Source: Pseudomonadales bacterium
GTDB lineage: Bacteria > Pseudomonadota > Gammaproteobacteria > Pseudomonadales > Pseudohongiellaceae
NCBI GenBank assembly: GCA_022825945.1
Contig: JAJDVS010000092.1
Span: 1-44,974, forward strand
Direction of reading: 5' to 3'
DNA: 44,974 bases
The position numbers were made by a program, and so were the translations under genes. Positions within the stretch are counted from its first letter, which is position 1. Every line of letters starts with the position of its first letter. Below, one piece after another: positions 16,706 through 25,109 of the stretch. Below the pieces are notes generated by a model that was not told the DNA's origin, ran no database searches, and saw only the letters and a program-made list of their open reading frames with translations.

Positions 16706-17985
16706 GCGCTGGCGCGAGCGAGTTCTCGCTCTATATCCTGTTGCTTGCGCTTGGTGGCGCCGCTCTTTCGATCTCGCTTTGCGATGGGAACGTCCACGCT
16801 CCAATAGGCAGCGGCCTCTGTCATGTCCATTTCCAGCAATCCCGGAGAGCCTAGCGGGATAGTCCGCTCGGGGGATGTCGTTTTTACGCCTAGCGCCTCG
16901 CGCACGGAAACCGCGACCGCTCTCGCCAAGGGGGGAGGCACCGAATTTCCGATCTGCCGCCCACCGTGCCACTTGGTGACGTGAAAGCGGAACCAGTCGG
17001 GAAACCCGTGGAGCCGCGCCATTTCCCTAACCGTGACGCAACGGTCGTAGCGATAATGAATCGGCCTGGGGCTCGTAAAAGCGCCACGGGCGGAGTCCGT
17101 GCCGGCGCGCAACGTATTCGACACTCCGCTTGCAGCCAACTTGTAAAACCGTGAAATGGGTTCGACCGCAGCGGGTTTGGTATTGTGAAATCTTCGTCGC
17201 GAGATTTCGGTGTGGGCCGTACGCAAACTCGCCGTCATGAGTCGTGGATCCCACTTGCGCTTGTAACCGTGGTGCCAAGCTTCGCTGTCGAGGCACTTCA
17301 TCTCTTTGGCGTACGCGCTTAAACTTGAGGTCGGCTCCCCAACACAGACGCTGTCGGAACAGACCAGTTCGTCATATTGCTCCGCGTCCGGTAGATCGTC
17401 CAGAGCGTCTTGGCACGTCGGCGTAGGCACGAGAATCTCAGTGATCGGGTATCGCGGAGCGATTGTACCCTTGGCGCCCATCAGAAAGAGGCGTTGCCGG
17501 TCCTGGGGCACTCCAAAATGACGCGCATTCAATACCTGCCATGGGAGCGTCACCGAATAACCCGCCGCCTCGAACTCAACGGTCAATTCGTCAAGGAGTT
17601 GGCGATGCTTCCCGACCGTGAGTCCACGAACGTTCTCTAGTACGAATACGGACGGCTCGAGTTCGACTACCAGCCGGAGGAAATGCTTGATGAGTTGGTT
17701 TCGTGGGTCGTCGAGAGCGCGTTTACCGATCATGGAAAAGCCCTGGCAAGGCGCGCCTCCGACGATAACGTCGATCGGCCCCGATAGCTCTCGCCTGACG
17801 GAGGCGCCGGAAATCCCGGTCGCGTCGGCGCAGTGCATCCGACACAACGGAAAATTGTACTCGTGAGTGGCCGCGTGAACCGGATCGATCTCGATCGCTG
17901 CGGCGACGTCGAATCCGGCCTGCTCGAAACCGAGGCTCAGTCCGCCGACGCCGGCGAATACGTCCAGGACGGACGGCCGCTTCAT
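16702..17985 (-). CDS. dcm: DNA (cytosine-5-)-methyltransferase
   Basis: A 427-residue C5 methyltransferase. All main motifs are visible in order: I FAGVGGLSLGFE (residues 10-21), IV GGAPCQGFS with catalytic Cys80, VI ENVRGL, VIII QDRQRLFLMG, a target-recognition region (about 200-320), IX TVREMARLHGFPDWF, and X GNSVPPPLARAV. The C-terminal about 60 residues (AYWSVDVPIAKRDRKSGATK) extend beyond motif X and look like an extra tail. The ATG at 17985 overlaps the vsr stop by four bases. The 30-residue upstream extension of the frame was rejected. With Vsr upstream, the modified base is probably a cytosine whose deamination gives T:G mismatches; the recognition sequence is unknown. Confidence 0.93.
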   Translation of the reverse strand: MKRPSVLDVFAGVGGLSLGFEQAGFDVAAAIEIDPVHAATHEYNFPLCRMHCADATGISGASVRRELSGPIDVIVGGAPCQGFSMIGKRALDDPRNQLIKHFLRLVVELEPSVFVLENVRGLTVGKHRQLLDELTVEFEAAGYSVTLPWQVLNARHFGVPQDRQRLFLMGAKGTIAPRYPITEILVPTPTCQDALDDLPDAEQYDELVCSDSVCVGEPTSSLSAYAKEMKCLDSEAWHHGYKRKWDPRLMTASLRTAHTEISRRRFHNTKPAAVEPISRFYKLAASGVSNTLRAGTDSARGAFTSPRPIHYRYDRCVTVREMARLHGFPDWFRFHVTKWHGGRQIGNSVPPPLARAVAVSVREALGVKTTSPERTIPLGSPGLLEMDMTEAAAYWSVDVPIAKRDRKSGATKRKQQDIERELARASA

Positions 17986-18398
17986 GAGAGCTCGCCTTCC
18001 AGGAAGCGAATCAGGTGCTGCTTCAGTGATTCCATGTGTGCTATTTCGCATTCCCAGACTAGGTAAACCTCCCATCCCTTGCCTATCAAGTCGCGAACGT
18101 TTCTCGCGTCTCTAGCTATATTTCTGCCGATTTTGTCTTTCCAGTAATCGATCCGGCTGGCAGGAAGCCGTCCCTTCCTGCTGTCGTGGCCGTGCCAGAA
18201 GCAACCGTGAACGAAGACCACCTTGCGCCGCGCCCGGAACACGAGGTCGGGGCGCCCGGGCAGGTCGCGCCTGTGGAGACCGTAGCGATAGCCCAGCCCG
18301 TGCAAGAGCCGACGCACGGCCATTTCGGGTCCGGTGTCCTTCTGCCGGACCGCGGCCATTATCCTTGATCTGACGTCAGGTGTGCGATTGTCGACCAC
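17982..18398 (-). CDS. vsr: Very short patch repair endonuclease
   Basis: A 138-residue Vsr endonuclease, which nicks next to T:G mismatches made by deamination of 5-methylcytosine. The GTG at 18398 is chosen because numbering from it puts the key residues where they are in E. coli Vsr: Asp51 (PGRPDLVF), His64 and His69 (HGCFWHG). A TTG start at 18434 would add 12 residues. Of the four structural zinc ligands known in E. coli (C66, H71, C73, C117), C66, H71 and C117 (VWECE) are present, but position 73 is Ser (HDSRKG). Zinc binding may therefore differ. The gene heads the vsr-dcm-endonuclease operon, with ATGA overlap to dcm. A dyad GGATAC-TGT-GTATCC sits just before the start. Confidence 0.88.
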   Translation of the reverse strand: MVDNRTPDVRSRIMAAVRQKDTGPEMAVRRLLHGLGYRYGLHRRDLPGRPDLVFRARRKVVFVHGCFWHGHDSRKGRLPASRIDYWKDKIGRNIARDARNVRDLIGKGWEVYLVWECEIAHMESLKQHLIRFLEGELS

Positions 18399-18401
18399 TT
18401 C

Positions 18402-18416
18402 GGATACTGTGTATCC
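18402..18416 (-). promoter_or_regulatory. Dyad next to the vsr start, possible operator
   Basis: A perfect 6-bp dyad with a 3-base spacer, GGATAC (18402-18407) and GTATCC (18411-18416), lies only a few bases before the GTG of vsr. Restriction-modification operons are often controlled by a dyad bound by the methyltransferase or by a C protein. No C-protein gene is seen here, and the methyltransferase has only a short N-terminus before motif I, so the binding protein is unknown. It may also be a small RNA hairpin that affects initiation. Confidence 0.35.
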
Positions 18417-18677
18417 CCATCGTGCATTACGCAATGAAACCGGGAAAATCAGCTAAACTGGGTGTGGTTCGGGCTGTTGCAGCGATATACGGCGGATGGG
18501 AAACCGATGGATGGGGAGCGGAACCATGTGGCCTGAGACGGGGTGTCGCGGGCCCGGCGCTCTGGTCGCTACGCTCCCGTTGCGCCGTGCCCGCGAAAAC
18601 CGAAAAACCCGCATCGGGGAACCGGACAGATCTGTTTGTTTACAAAAACGGGCTTGAAATTTCAGCGCTGACATTCC

Positions 18678-19808
18678 ATGCTTCACACCACGATGTTGAA
18701 GCTGCCGATTCCTTCGCTGTTGCTGTCGCTCGCCGCCGTTCTGGCGCCCGGGCAGGCGCTCGGCTTCGAACTGAGCTACCTGGTGGGGCTGCGCGACAAT
18801 GAGCATACTTACTACGCACATCTGCCGGGAAATCTACCCGATGGCGTCAGCTTTTTCGAGAGTTTCGTCCGCTCCCTGCACGTGTGGATGGATGCCTCGG
18901 GCAATATCAGCCTGAATGCCATCGAAGAAGAACGCGAGGTGTGCCAGACCAATTTCCGGGGCAGTTCCCAGAACAAGGTCAACACCGCCTCCTTTTCCAC
19001 CACGTTCTGCGGCGACGACAGTTACTTCAGCAGCGGTGGCACTGTTGCCGATGCGGTGACCCAGACTTCCTGGGACCCCGGCGGCATCGTTGAAAGCGAT
19101 ATCGTCTTCAACGAACACAGCAGGTCGCGATTCGAGTCCGTCGCGCATCATTTCCATCATGTGGCGACCCATGAAATCGGCCACACGCTCGGATTCGGCC
19201 ACAGCGCGGTACGCTCGGCGATCATGCAGGCCAGGCTCAACTACGGCAGGCGCGACCCGGTGCTGTCCATCGACGACCGCTGCGCCCTTGCCATGCGCTA
19301 TGGCAGCCCCGGAGAGTGCCCCATTCTGCTCGGCGAAGGACTTTCCACCGACAGTTTGCCCACCGACGCCAGATTCGTCGGCGGCGCCACCACCAACGGC
19401 GGCAGGACTTTCGAAAATCACTTCAAGCCCTCGGATCGCATCACCGTGTATGGCACCGTGGTCAAGGACCGGACCCACGGGCACCGGCCGGGAGATTTGC
19501 ATGTGGTGGTGGCAACGGATAACGACATATGGTTCGCCCGACACGCAGACGGCAACTTCCATCCACTGGAAGACGCGAGCGATATCCCGTCGGCGGGAGC
19601 GCTCAAGCCCGGCCTGTACGCCCAGGATCTGGTCATCATGGGAACCCGGCACTATGACCGGGAGCCCTCGGTGGGCCCGCTGATCGGCTCGGTGTACCAG
19701 TTGCAGGGCCAGACGATCTCTTTCTATCTGGCGTATTCCCTGGACGAGCGCCCCGGCGTGTATTACTTCGGCAGCGAACCGATCCGGGTCAGTTGGAGCG
19801 AGGAATAG
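18678..19808 (+). CDS. Secreted matrixin-like (M10) metalloprotease
   Basis: A 376-residue exported metzincin. A signal peptide ends near QALGFELS. The zinc site is HEIGHTLGFGHS (near residue 170), and a downstream Met-turn candidate, AIM in SAVRSAIMQARLNYG, fits the metzincin fold. The N-terminal half carries a substrate-strand-like region; the C-terminal about 160 residues (from GGATTNGGRTF on) look like a beta-rich extracytoplasmic domain with no family I recognise. Starts at 18678 and 18693 are both possible; neither has a strong ribosome-binding site. There is no obvious prodomain cysteine switch. The 3' end overlaps the convergent FGE-like gene by 20 bases. Confidence 0.8.
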   Translation: MLHTTMLKLPIPSLLLSLAAVLAPGQALGFELSYLVGLRDNEHTYYAHLPGNLPDGVSFFESFVRSLHVWMDASGNISLNAIEEEREVCQTNFRGSSQNKVNTASFSTTFCGDDSYFSSGGTVADAVTQTSWDPGGIVESDIVFNEHSRSRFESVAHHFHHVATHEIGHTLGFGHSAVRSAIMQARLNYGRRDPVLSIDDRCALAMRYGSPGECPILLGEGLSTDSLPTDARFVGGATTNGGRTFENHFKPSDRITVYGTVVKDRTHGHRPGDLHVVVATDNDIWFARHADGNFHPLEDASDIPSAGALKPGLYAQDLVIMGTRHYDREPSVGPLIGSVYQLQGQTISFYLAYSLDERPGVYYFGSEPIRVSWSEE

Positions 19809-20751
19809 GACAGGGCGGCGTCAATGCGAGGCGGAAGCCGATGGCGGGGTTGCGCACGCCAGGGTCCACCGCGCCGCGCACGGCCCCCCGGATGTTATTG
19901 GGGACATCCCGCCAGGAGCCGCCGCGCATGACGAACAGGGCGTCCGCGCCGAGGGAAGCGGCGTCATCGTGGGGATTGTAGGGATAATCCTGCAAGGGGC
20001 TGCTCGTCATTTCCCAGACATTGCCGGCCATGTCGGCCAGCCCGTAGCTGCATTGCGGGCAGGCGCCGGCAGTCACCGGGCGCGAACCGCCGCTTGCAAA
20101 ATTGGCATTGCCCGCGGTGGGGTCGGCGCCCCAGGGAAAGATGCGGCCGGCTTCCCCCCGAGCCGCCTTTTCCCATTGCGCCTCGGTGGGCAGCGTTACC
20201 CGCCAGCCAGCTTCGAGCGCCTGCCGCAGTGCATCCGGCGTTGCGCTCGAAGAGCGCATTTGCTCGCCCAGCCAGCGGCCATAGGCCAAGGCTTCCGGCC
20301 AGGTCACATGGCTTGCCGGATGCGCCGGTTCGCCATTGCGCGGGGCAATTCCGCCGGAGCTTTCCCCGGCGAAGCGATTGAACTGCGCCATGGTTACTTC
20401 GAATCGAGCGATATAGAATGCCGGCAGATTCGGATTGCCCTGCCTGCGCCCCGCCGACCAGCGTTCATTTTCATAGGCCATGGGGTCCTGTCGGGGATTG
20501 CTGCCCATGATGAATGCCCCGGCGGGCACTTCCACAAAGCCGAGCAGGGTCTCGTCGGGAAGCATCCAGGCGTCGCTGCGGAAACCATCGAGTGTGGCCG
20601 GGGTTTCCATTTGCCCCACAGTGGGGGAGAGGGCGGCCCCATTGCGATACAGCCAGAAAAAAACCAGCGCCACGATCAACGCCAGCAGCACGATGCCGGT
20701 ACGGCTGCTCGCCGGTTGCGACGGGGCATGCCCGGCGGTGGAAGAGTTCAC
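19789..20751 (-). CDS. Membrane-anchored FGE-fold (SUMF1/EgtB/PvdO-like) protein
   Basis: A 320-residue protein with one N-terminal membrane helix (about 18-36) and an extracytoplasmic formylglycine-generating-enzyme fold. Family marks include FVEVPAGAFIMGSNPR, FYIARFEVTMAQFNRF, PASHVTWPEALAYGRWLG, LPTEAQWEKAARG, GLADMAGNVWEMTSS and VMRGGSWRDVPNN. In true FGE a cysteine pair lies between the RGGSW motif and the final GFR; here that stretch (IRGAVRGAVDPGVRNPAIGFR) has none, so sulfatase activation is unlikely. The two cysteines present (GACPQCS) are elsewhere. The GTG start overlaps the stop of the RnfD-like gene (GTGA), so both proteins are probably made together. It may be a structural or cofactor-handling partner. 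Confidence 0.85.
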   Translation of the reverse strand: MNSSTAGHAPSQPASSRTGIVLLALIVALVFFWLYRNGAALSPTVGQMETPATLDGFRSDAWMLPDETLLGFVEVPAGAFIMGSNPRQDPMAYENERWSAGRRQGNPNLPAFYIARFEVTMAQFNRFAGESSGGIAPRNGEPAHPASHVTWPEALAYGRWLGEQMRSSSATPDALRQALEAGWRVTLPTEAQWEKAARGEAGRIFPWGADPTAGNANFASGGSRPVTAGACPQCSYGLADMAGNVWEMTSSPLQDYPYNPHDDAASLGADALFVMRGGSWRDVPNNIRGAVRGAVDPGVRNPAIGFRLALTPPCPIPRSN

Positions 20752-22397
20752 GCGCGATTTTCCCCACAGGCAAATTGCCAGCCATGATCGCAGGCGCGCC
20801 GGTAGAGATCGGCCAGGGGTATTTCCATCAGGTTCAGTCCGCCTTCGCGCAACAGCAGGCGCAGGTCGAGGTCGCCGGGCGGTGTGCGGTACAGGGCATC
20901 GCCACGCAACAGATTCTGGCAGGCCGCCATGGATTTCAGTTCGCAGGCCCGGGAGAAGAATCCGCTGGCAAGCACTTCGTCCGCCGCGATGATGCTGCCT
21001 TCGCGGTAATGGGCGCCGAGTTCATTGCAGGCCCAGGCGGAATTGTCATTGCAGTAGGTGGCCTGCAATTGCAGCAGCCGATTGCAGGCGTTGGGCCGGG
21101 ATTCCGCACAGGCCTGCTGCCAGAAGGGAAGGCTGTCGCCGGTGTGGCGGCTGTCTGTGCCGCCGGCAAGGGAAGCCCCGGCAAACACCGCAATCCACAA
21201 GGCCATATGCGCCGGATTCGCCCGCGCCGGATTCCAGCCGCGCTTCCAAAGCAGGGCCCAGGATTGTGACGGAATCCGCTTCACGGCGTGGTCGATGGCG
21301 ATTACGCTGAGATTGAGCAGTGGCACGCACAGCAGCTTGTCGTAGAAAGTCGGCGCTCCAAAAACCCCGAGCAAGGTGTAAAGGCCAAACACCCCAAGGC
21401 CATAGAGCAGGCCGAACAGTGCTTTGCCCAGTGGCGTGCGCGGCGACGTGGAAGGATCGGTGACCAGCAGGTGCAGGCCGAGAAAAACCGCCGCGGGAAT
21501 TTCCGAATCAATGAAGTACGGTACGCCGGTGAAAGCGAAATACAGTGCGCTCATGGCGAACAGCGATATCGCCGCCATGCCCGCCACCAGGGTGATGGAA
21601 AAGAAATACATCACCACCAGGCCGGCCAGAAACAGGAAGGCGTAGATATTCGGCGCCAGGGTCAGGGTGGAGGCGATTTCCCGGCCCCAGGTGAGCCCGG
21701 TGGTTCCGGTGACAATCAGGGCCAGGGAGAACAGGCCCAGGGCGAAAGCCGAAGGATTGAAGATGTGCACGCTGCGCCCATCGCGCATCCAGCGGACGTA
21801 CTCCTTGCCCATGAAGCCCGCCGCCAGCATGATGTATTGCAGGTAGAACCAGTCATCGCGGAACCACAGGAACAGATTGATACTGAAGATGATGGGAAAT
21901 GGCCCGAAGCCCAGCAGATACTCGCGCCTGCGCGACCAGGCGAGCAGCATGTCGAAGCCATAAGCGAACAGCAGCTGCGCAAGAAGCAGCCAGAAGTGGT
22001 CGTATACCGGGCTCCAGTAATAGCCCCAGTACAGAAAAACGCTGCCCTGCACCATGGCCTGCACATAATGCTGGGGCCGCAGCAGGATCCGAATTACGGG
22101 ATAGTCGCCATCGCGCTGGCAGCCAATCCACCGCCATCCCAGCCACAACAGCAACACCGCCCCGGCGCCCAGGGTGGAGGCCAGCAGAATCCGGTTGTCC
22201 TGCACTCTGGATTGCAGGCTGATGAACAGGAGACCGAAAGCCGCAAGTGCGGGCAGGGCAAGAATCTTCTCGCCGGACCAGGCTTGCGGGCGGCCGGCTT
22301 CGGAAGCTCGCCGGGACTGGCGTTTACTCGCAGATGCTGGCACGAACGCAATGCCTGAAAGGCGCCGAGGCGGGGCGAACAAGAATAAACCACGCAT
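20748..22397 (-). CDS. NqrB/RnfD-family membrane protein with Cys-rich Sel1-like tail
   Basis: About 549 residues. Residues about 45-410 contain about ten hydrophobic segments in the NqrB/RnfD arrangement (FNPSAFALGLFSLALIVTG; LLVTDPSTSPRTPLGKALFG at the site where NqrB/RnfD proteins carry covalent FMN). From about 420 on, a soluble domain shows repeated Cys pairs and A-x-x-x-RAC spacing (ACNRLLQLQATYC, ACNELGAHYREG, FFSRACELKSMAACQNLL, YRRACDHGWQFACG), like Sel1/HcpA disulfide repeats, presumably in the periplasm. Stand-alone RnfD-like proteins of the UnbU type are known outside Rnf operons. The start is uncertain: the ATG at 22397, or a GTG near residue 19. It is coupled to the FGE-like gene. 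A redox role across the membrane is inferred. Confidence 0.8.
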   Translation of the reverse strand: MRGLFLFAPPRRLSGIAFVPASASKRQSRRASEAGRPQAWSGEKILALPALAAFGLLFISLQSRVQDNRILLASTLGAGAVLLLWLGWRWIGCQRDGDYPVIRILLRPQHYVQAMVQGSVFLYWGYYWSPVYDHFWLLLAQLLFAYGFDMLLAWSRRREYLLGFGPFPIIFSINLFLWFRDDWFYLQYIMLAAGFMGKEYVRWMRDGRSVHIFNPSAFALGLFSLALIVTGTTGLTWGREIASTLTLAPNIYAFLFLAGLVVMYFFSITLVAGMAAISLFAMSALYFAFTGVPYFIDSEIPAAVFLGLHLLVTDPSTSPRTPLGKALFGLLYGLGVFGLYTLLGVFGAPTFYDKLLCVPLLNLSVIAIDHAVKRIPSQSWALLWKRGWNPARANPAHMALWIAVFAGASLAGGTDSRHTGDSLPFWQQACAESRPNACNRLLQLQATYCNDNSAWACNELGAHYREGSIIAADEVLASGFFSRACELKSMAACQNLLRGDALYRTPPGDLDLRLLLREGGLNLMEIPLADLYRRACDHGWQFACGENRA

Positions 22398-22420
22398 CAG
22401 CCGGATTCAAAAACACAAGC

Positions 22421-22440
22421 GCAGCGGCGCAGGCTCCTGG
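22421..22440 (+). repeat. REP-like repeat, partial copy
   Basis: GCAGCGGCGCAGGCTCCTGG, one arm of the palindrome seen complete at 23054-23080. Together the two copies flank the truncated integrase gene. Confidence 0.6.
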
Positions 22441-22539
22441 GCTGCTTTGTTGTGGCCCTGCATATATGTAGTACAGGAGTTGGAAAAATGCGCAGTTTTC
22501 GGCCAAAAAAGTTTCGTTACGGCTGCTCAACCAGGAAAC

Positions 22540-23031
22540 TCATTGTTCTTCCTCCTTTTCTTCCACGCGGACGGTCTTGCCCTGGGCGCTGTGATGACGT
22601 TCCGCCTGCACGGAGTCGATGTAGGGGACCCGGATGCCTTTTTGGGTCTGGAATCTGTGCTGCCGCGATGAACCAATCCAGGATTTGGGCGGATCCACGC
22701 AAAACTCGATAAACCTTTCCACATCCTGTCGATGCATTTTCCTGATGGGCTTTTCATTTACCAGCCAACACCAGGCGAGTAATTGTTCGAGTGTTTTTCT
22801 GTACTGTCGGAAAGTTTCCACACTTCCCCGGTAGGTAAAAATAAACTCTGAAGCGACCTGGTAGTCCATTACCGCCTCGGGTTCGTCCACTTCCAATGTA
22901 CGGTGGATATCTTCAGGCGTTACCGGAGTCTTTACCGGGTTCTTCATATAGTCAAGCGTATCAAAAAAAGGCTGAGGCGCCTTTTTGATATGCGAGTGTC
23001 TCCTCATTTTGCCCCCCTGAAACAGTTCCAA
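22540..23031 (-). pseudogene. Truncated tyrosine recombinase (phage-type integrase), N-terminal part only
   Basis: A 163-residue frame that matches the start of site-specific tyrosine recombinases. It has an N-terminal lead, then the SAM-like core-binding domain (FIFTYRGSVETFRQYRKTLE, LLAWCWLVNEKPIRKM, DVERFIEFCVDPPKSWIG). It ends in a low-complexity acidic tail (VRVEEKEEEQ) before the catalytic domain, so the RHRY residues are absent. Family members are usually about 300-450 residues. REP-like repeats lie on both sides (22421-22440 and 23054-23080). It is either a dead remnant or a small DNA-binding protein made from the core-binding domain; the former is more likely. Confidence 0.65.
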
Positions 23032-23053
23032 GTCAATTCGCTAGTCCTTCACA

Positions 23054-23080
23054 CCAGGAGCCTGCGGCGCAGGCTCCTGG
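23054..23080. repeat. REP-like repeat, perfect 13-bp palindrome
   Basis: CCAGGAGCCTGCG (23054-23066), a single G, and its exact complement CGCAGGCTCCTGG (23068-23080). This is the most complete copy of the GC-rich palindrome family in the window. It lies between the truncated integrase and the DUF1800 gene. Confidence 0.85.
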
Positions 23081-23270
23081 GAGAAGAATCTTGGTGCGGC
23101 AATTCAGATGGGAATTCAGCACGACTGGGCACGGTCGATGCTGTCCAACAGGTTTCGCGAGAGCTACTATACACAATTTGCCACGAATTTGGCAGTAACA
23201 AGGTATGGACACAGACCGGATCGAGGTCTATATTCAACATTCGCTTTTTACAAAGTTTCAGGGTCAAACC

Positions 23271-25082
23271 ATGCCCAGCCACCTGTTCAACTTCAGTATT
23301 GCCGCCATGATCGTCATGTTGCCTTTGGCGGCGAATGGCGATTTCGAGCCGGTGAATCCGATCGAATGGAATCAGGCCAAGGCCAGGCATCTGCTGGAAC
23401 GGGCCGGATTCGGCGCAAGACCGGATGAGATCGCTGAATTCACCGCCATGACGCCCCGGGAAGCCGTGCGCAGGCTGGTGTATTTCGAAGGCGCGCCGGA
23501 GGCGGATTTGCCGGAATTCGATCACTCAGGCGTTTTCGAGGAAGGGCTGGACCCGTTTCCGCCAAGCCGCCCGGCGACCACCGAGCTCGCCCGCAGGCAG
23601 GGCCATGCGCTTGGCGTTGGAGTGAAGCCCGGGGGTGATCGGCCCTTGCAGCCCGTGGTGAACAAGTTCTTCTACTGGCTGCGGGCAAGCCGGCTCGAAA
23701 CCGACCGGGTCGCCTACTGGTGGGCGGACCGAATGCTCCGCAGTCCGCGTCCGCTGGAGGAAAAGATGGCGCTGTTCTGGCATGGCCATTTCGCCACCAA
23801 TGAAAACAAGGTGCGCGACTACCGCAAGATGCTGGGGCAACTCCACCTGTTCCAGCAAAAGGGGCTGGGCGACTTTCGCGAGCTGCTTGTCGGCGTCGCC
23901 CAGGACCCGGCCATGCTCAACTTCCTTGACGCCGGCGTAAACACCAAGGATTCGCCCAACGAGAACTTTGCCCGGGAGATCATGGAGCTGTTCACCATGG
24001 GTGTTGGCCACTACGGCGAAAGCGATGTGCGCGAGGCGGCCCGGGCGTTCACCGGCTGGAACTATGAGGGGCTGGAATTCCAAGTGGTCACCGATGACCA
24101 CGATTTTGGCGTCAAGCGCGTGCTCGGCCAGGAAGGCGCTTTTGACGGGATCGACGTCATCGACATCATCCTGCAGCAGGACGCCACGGCGGAATTCATC
24201 GCACGCAAGATCTACAACTATTTCGTCAGCGAGGAACTCGACGACGACTCGGCCCGGGAACTCGGCGTCTGGCTGAAGGATTCCAACTACGACATCGCGG
24301 CGTACATGGAACACCTGTTCCTGTCGCGGGATTTCTATCGGCCCGAGGTGATCGGCAGCCGCATCAAGGGGCCGGTGGAATACGTGGTCTCCACCTATCG
24401 CCTGCTCGAACTCGACAGCATCCCCGGCACGCCGGATTTCAACCGGGTTACCGGTTCGCTCGGCCAGCAGCTGATGCGGCCGCCGACGGTCGCCGGCTGG
24501 AGCGAAGGCCGCGCCTGGATCACCCCGAGCCTGCTGTTCGAACGCGGCAATTTCGTGCTCGACGTGGCGTTCCCCGACATCGGCTTCCTGCCGCCGGACC
24601 GCCACCCCGGCTATGGTGGCGAGGAAATCCTCAGCGTACACGAGCGGCTGCGGCGGGGTATGGACATCAGTTCGGCGACCTTGCCGTCGATGGTGGCCGA
24701 GGAAGCGCCCGACATGAACGAATTGTCCGCTTCGAACATGCTCGCCGACAGCGACGAAGCCTTCAATACGCGCTATGGCAGCTATCGCGGCTGGCAGATG
24801 GCGATCGAGCGGGTCAAGCCGATTTCCCGCAACCTGCCCAGGCTCGACCTTGCGGGCATGGTGGCCGAGGCGGGGCTTGCATCGCCTGATGAAGTGGTCG
24901 AATATCTGACTTCGCGCTTCTTTAGCGTGCCGCCGGAGCCGGCCACCATGCTGGCAATGGCGGACTATCTCGAAGCCGAGCTCGGCACGGCGGATATTGC
25001 GAGTGCGGCCAGCTTCATGGAAGAATCCCTGCGGGGGCTTCTGCATGTGCTGCTCAGCCGCCCGGAATATCAACTGAACTGA
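23271..25082 (+). CDS. DUF1800 family exported protein
   Basis: A 603-residue protein of the DUF1800 family. After a signal peptide (MPSHLFNFSIAAMIVMLPLA) come family segments such as AKARHLLERAGFGARPDEI, MALFWHGHFATNENKV, NENFAREIMELFTMGVGHYGE and REAARAFTGW. The frame is open from 23205, but the ATG at 23271 starts the signal peptide and was chosen. DUF1800 genes are nearly always followed by a DUF1501 gene, as here (27 bases apart); the pair is common in marine Bacteroidetes, Planctomycetes and Proteobacteria. Biochemical function is unknown; a role in an exported complex with the DUF1501 partner is inferred. Confidence 0.9.
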   Translation: MPSHLFNFSIAAMIVMLPLAANGDFEPVNPIEWNQAKARHLLERAGFGARPDEIAEFTAMTPREAVRRLVYFEGAPEADLPEFDHSGVFEEGLDPFPPSRPATTELARRQGHALGVGVKPGGDRPLQPVVNKFFYWLRASRLETDRVAYWWADRMLRSPRPLEEKMALFWHGHFATNENKVRDYRKMLGQLHLFQQKGLGDFRELLVGVAQDPAMLNFLDAGVNTKDSPNENFAREIMELFTMGVGHYGESDVREAARAFTGWNYEGLEFQVVTDDHDFGVKRVLGQEGAFDGIDVIDIILQQDATAEFIARKIYNYFVSEELDDDSARELGVWLKDSNYDIAAYMEHLFLSRDFYRPEVIGSRIKGPVEYVVSTYRLLELDSIPGTPDFNRVTGSLGQQLMRPPTVAGWSEGRAWITPSLLFERGNFVLDVAFPDIGFLPPDRHPGYGGEEILSVHERLRRGMDISSATLPSMVAEEAPDMNELSASNMLADSDEAFNTRYGSYRGWQMAIERVKPISRNLPRLDLAGMVAEAGLASPDEVVEYLTSRFFSVPPEPATMLAMADYLEAELGTADIASAASFMEESLRGLLHVLLSRPEYQLN

Positions 25083-25109
25083 ACGGAAACAAGCTGCGGA
25101 GGCAAGGTC

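Noticed and set aside
18380-18802. Plus-strand frame of 140 codons before the matrixin gene
   Set aside because: No ribosome-binding site or recognisable motif, and it overlaps both vsr and the matrixin signal peptide.
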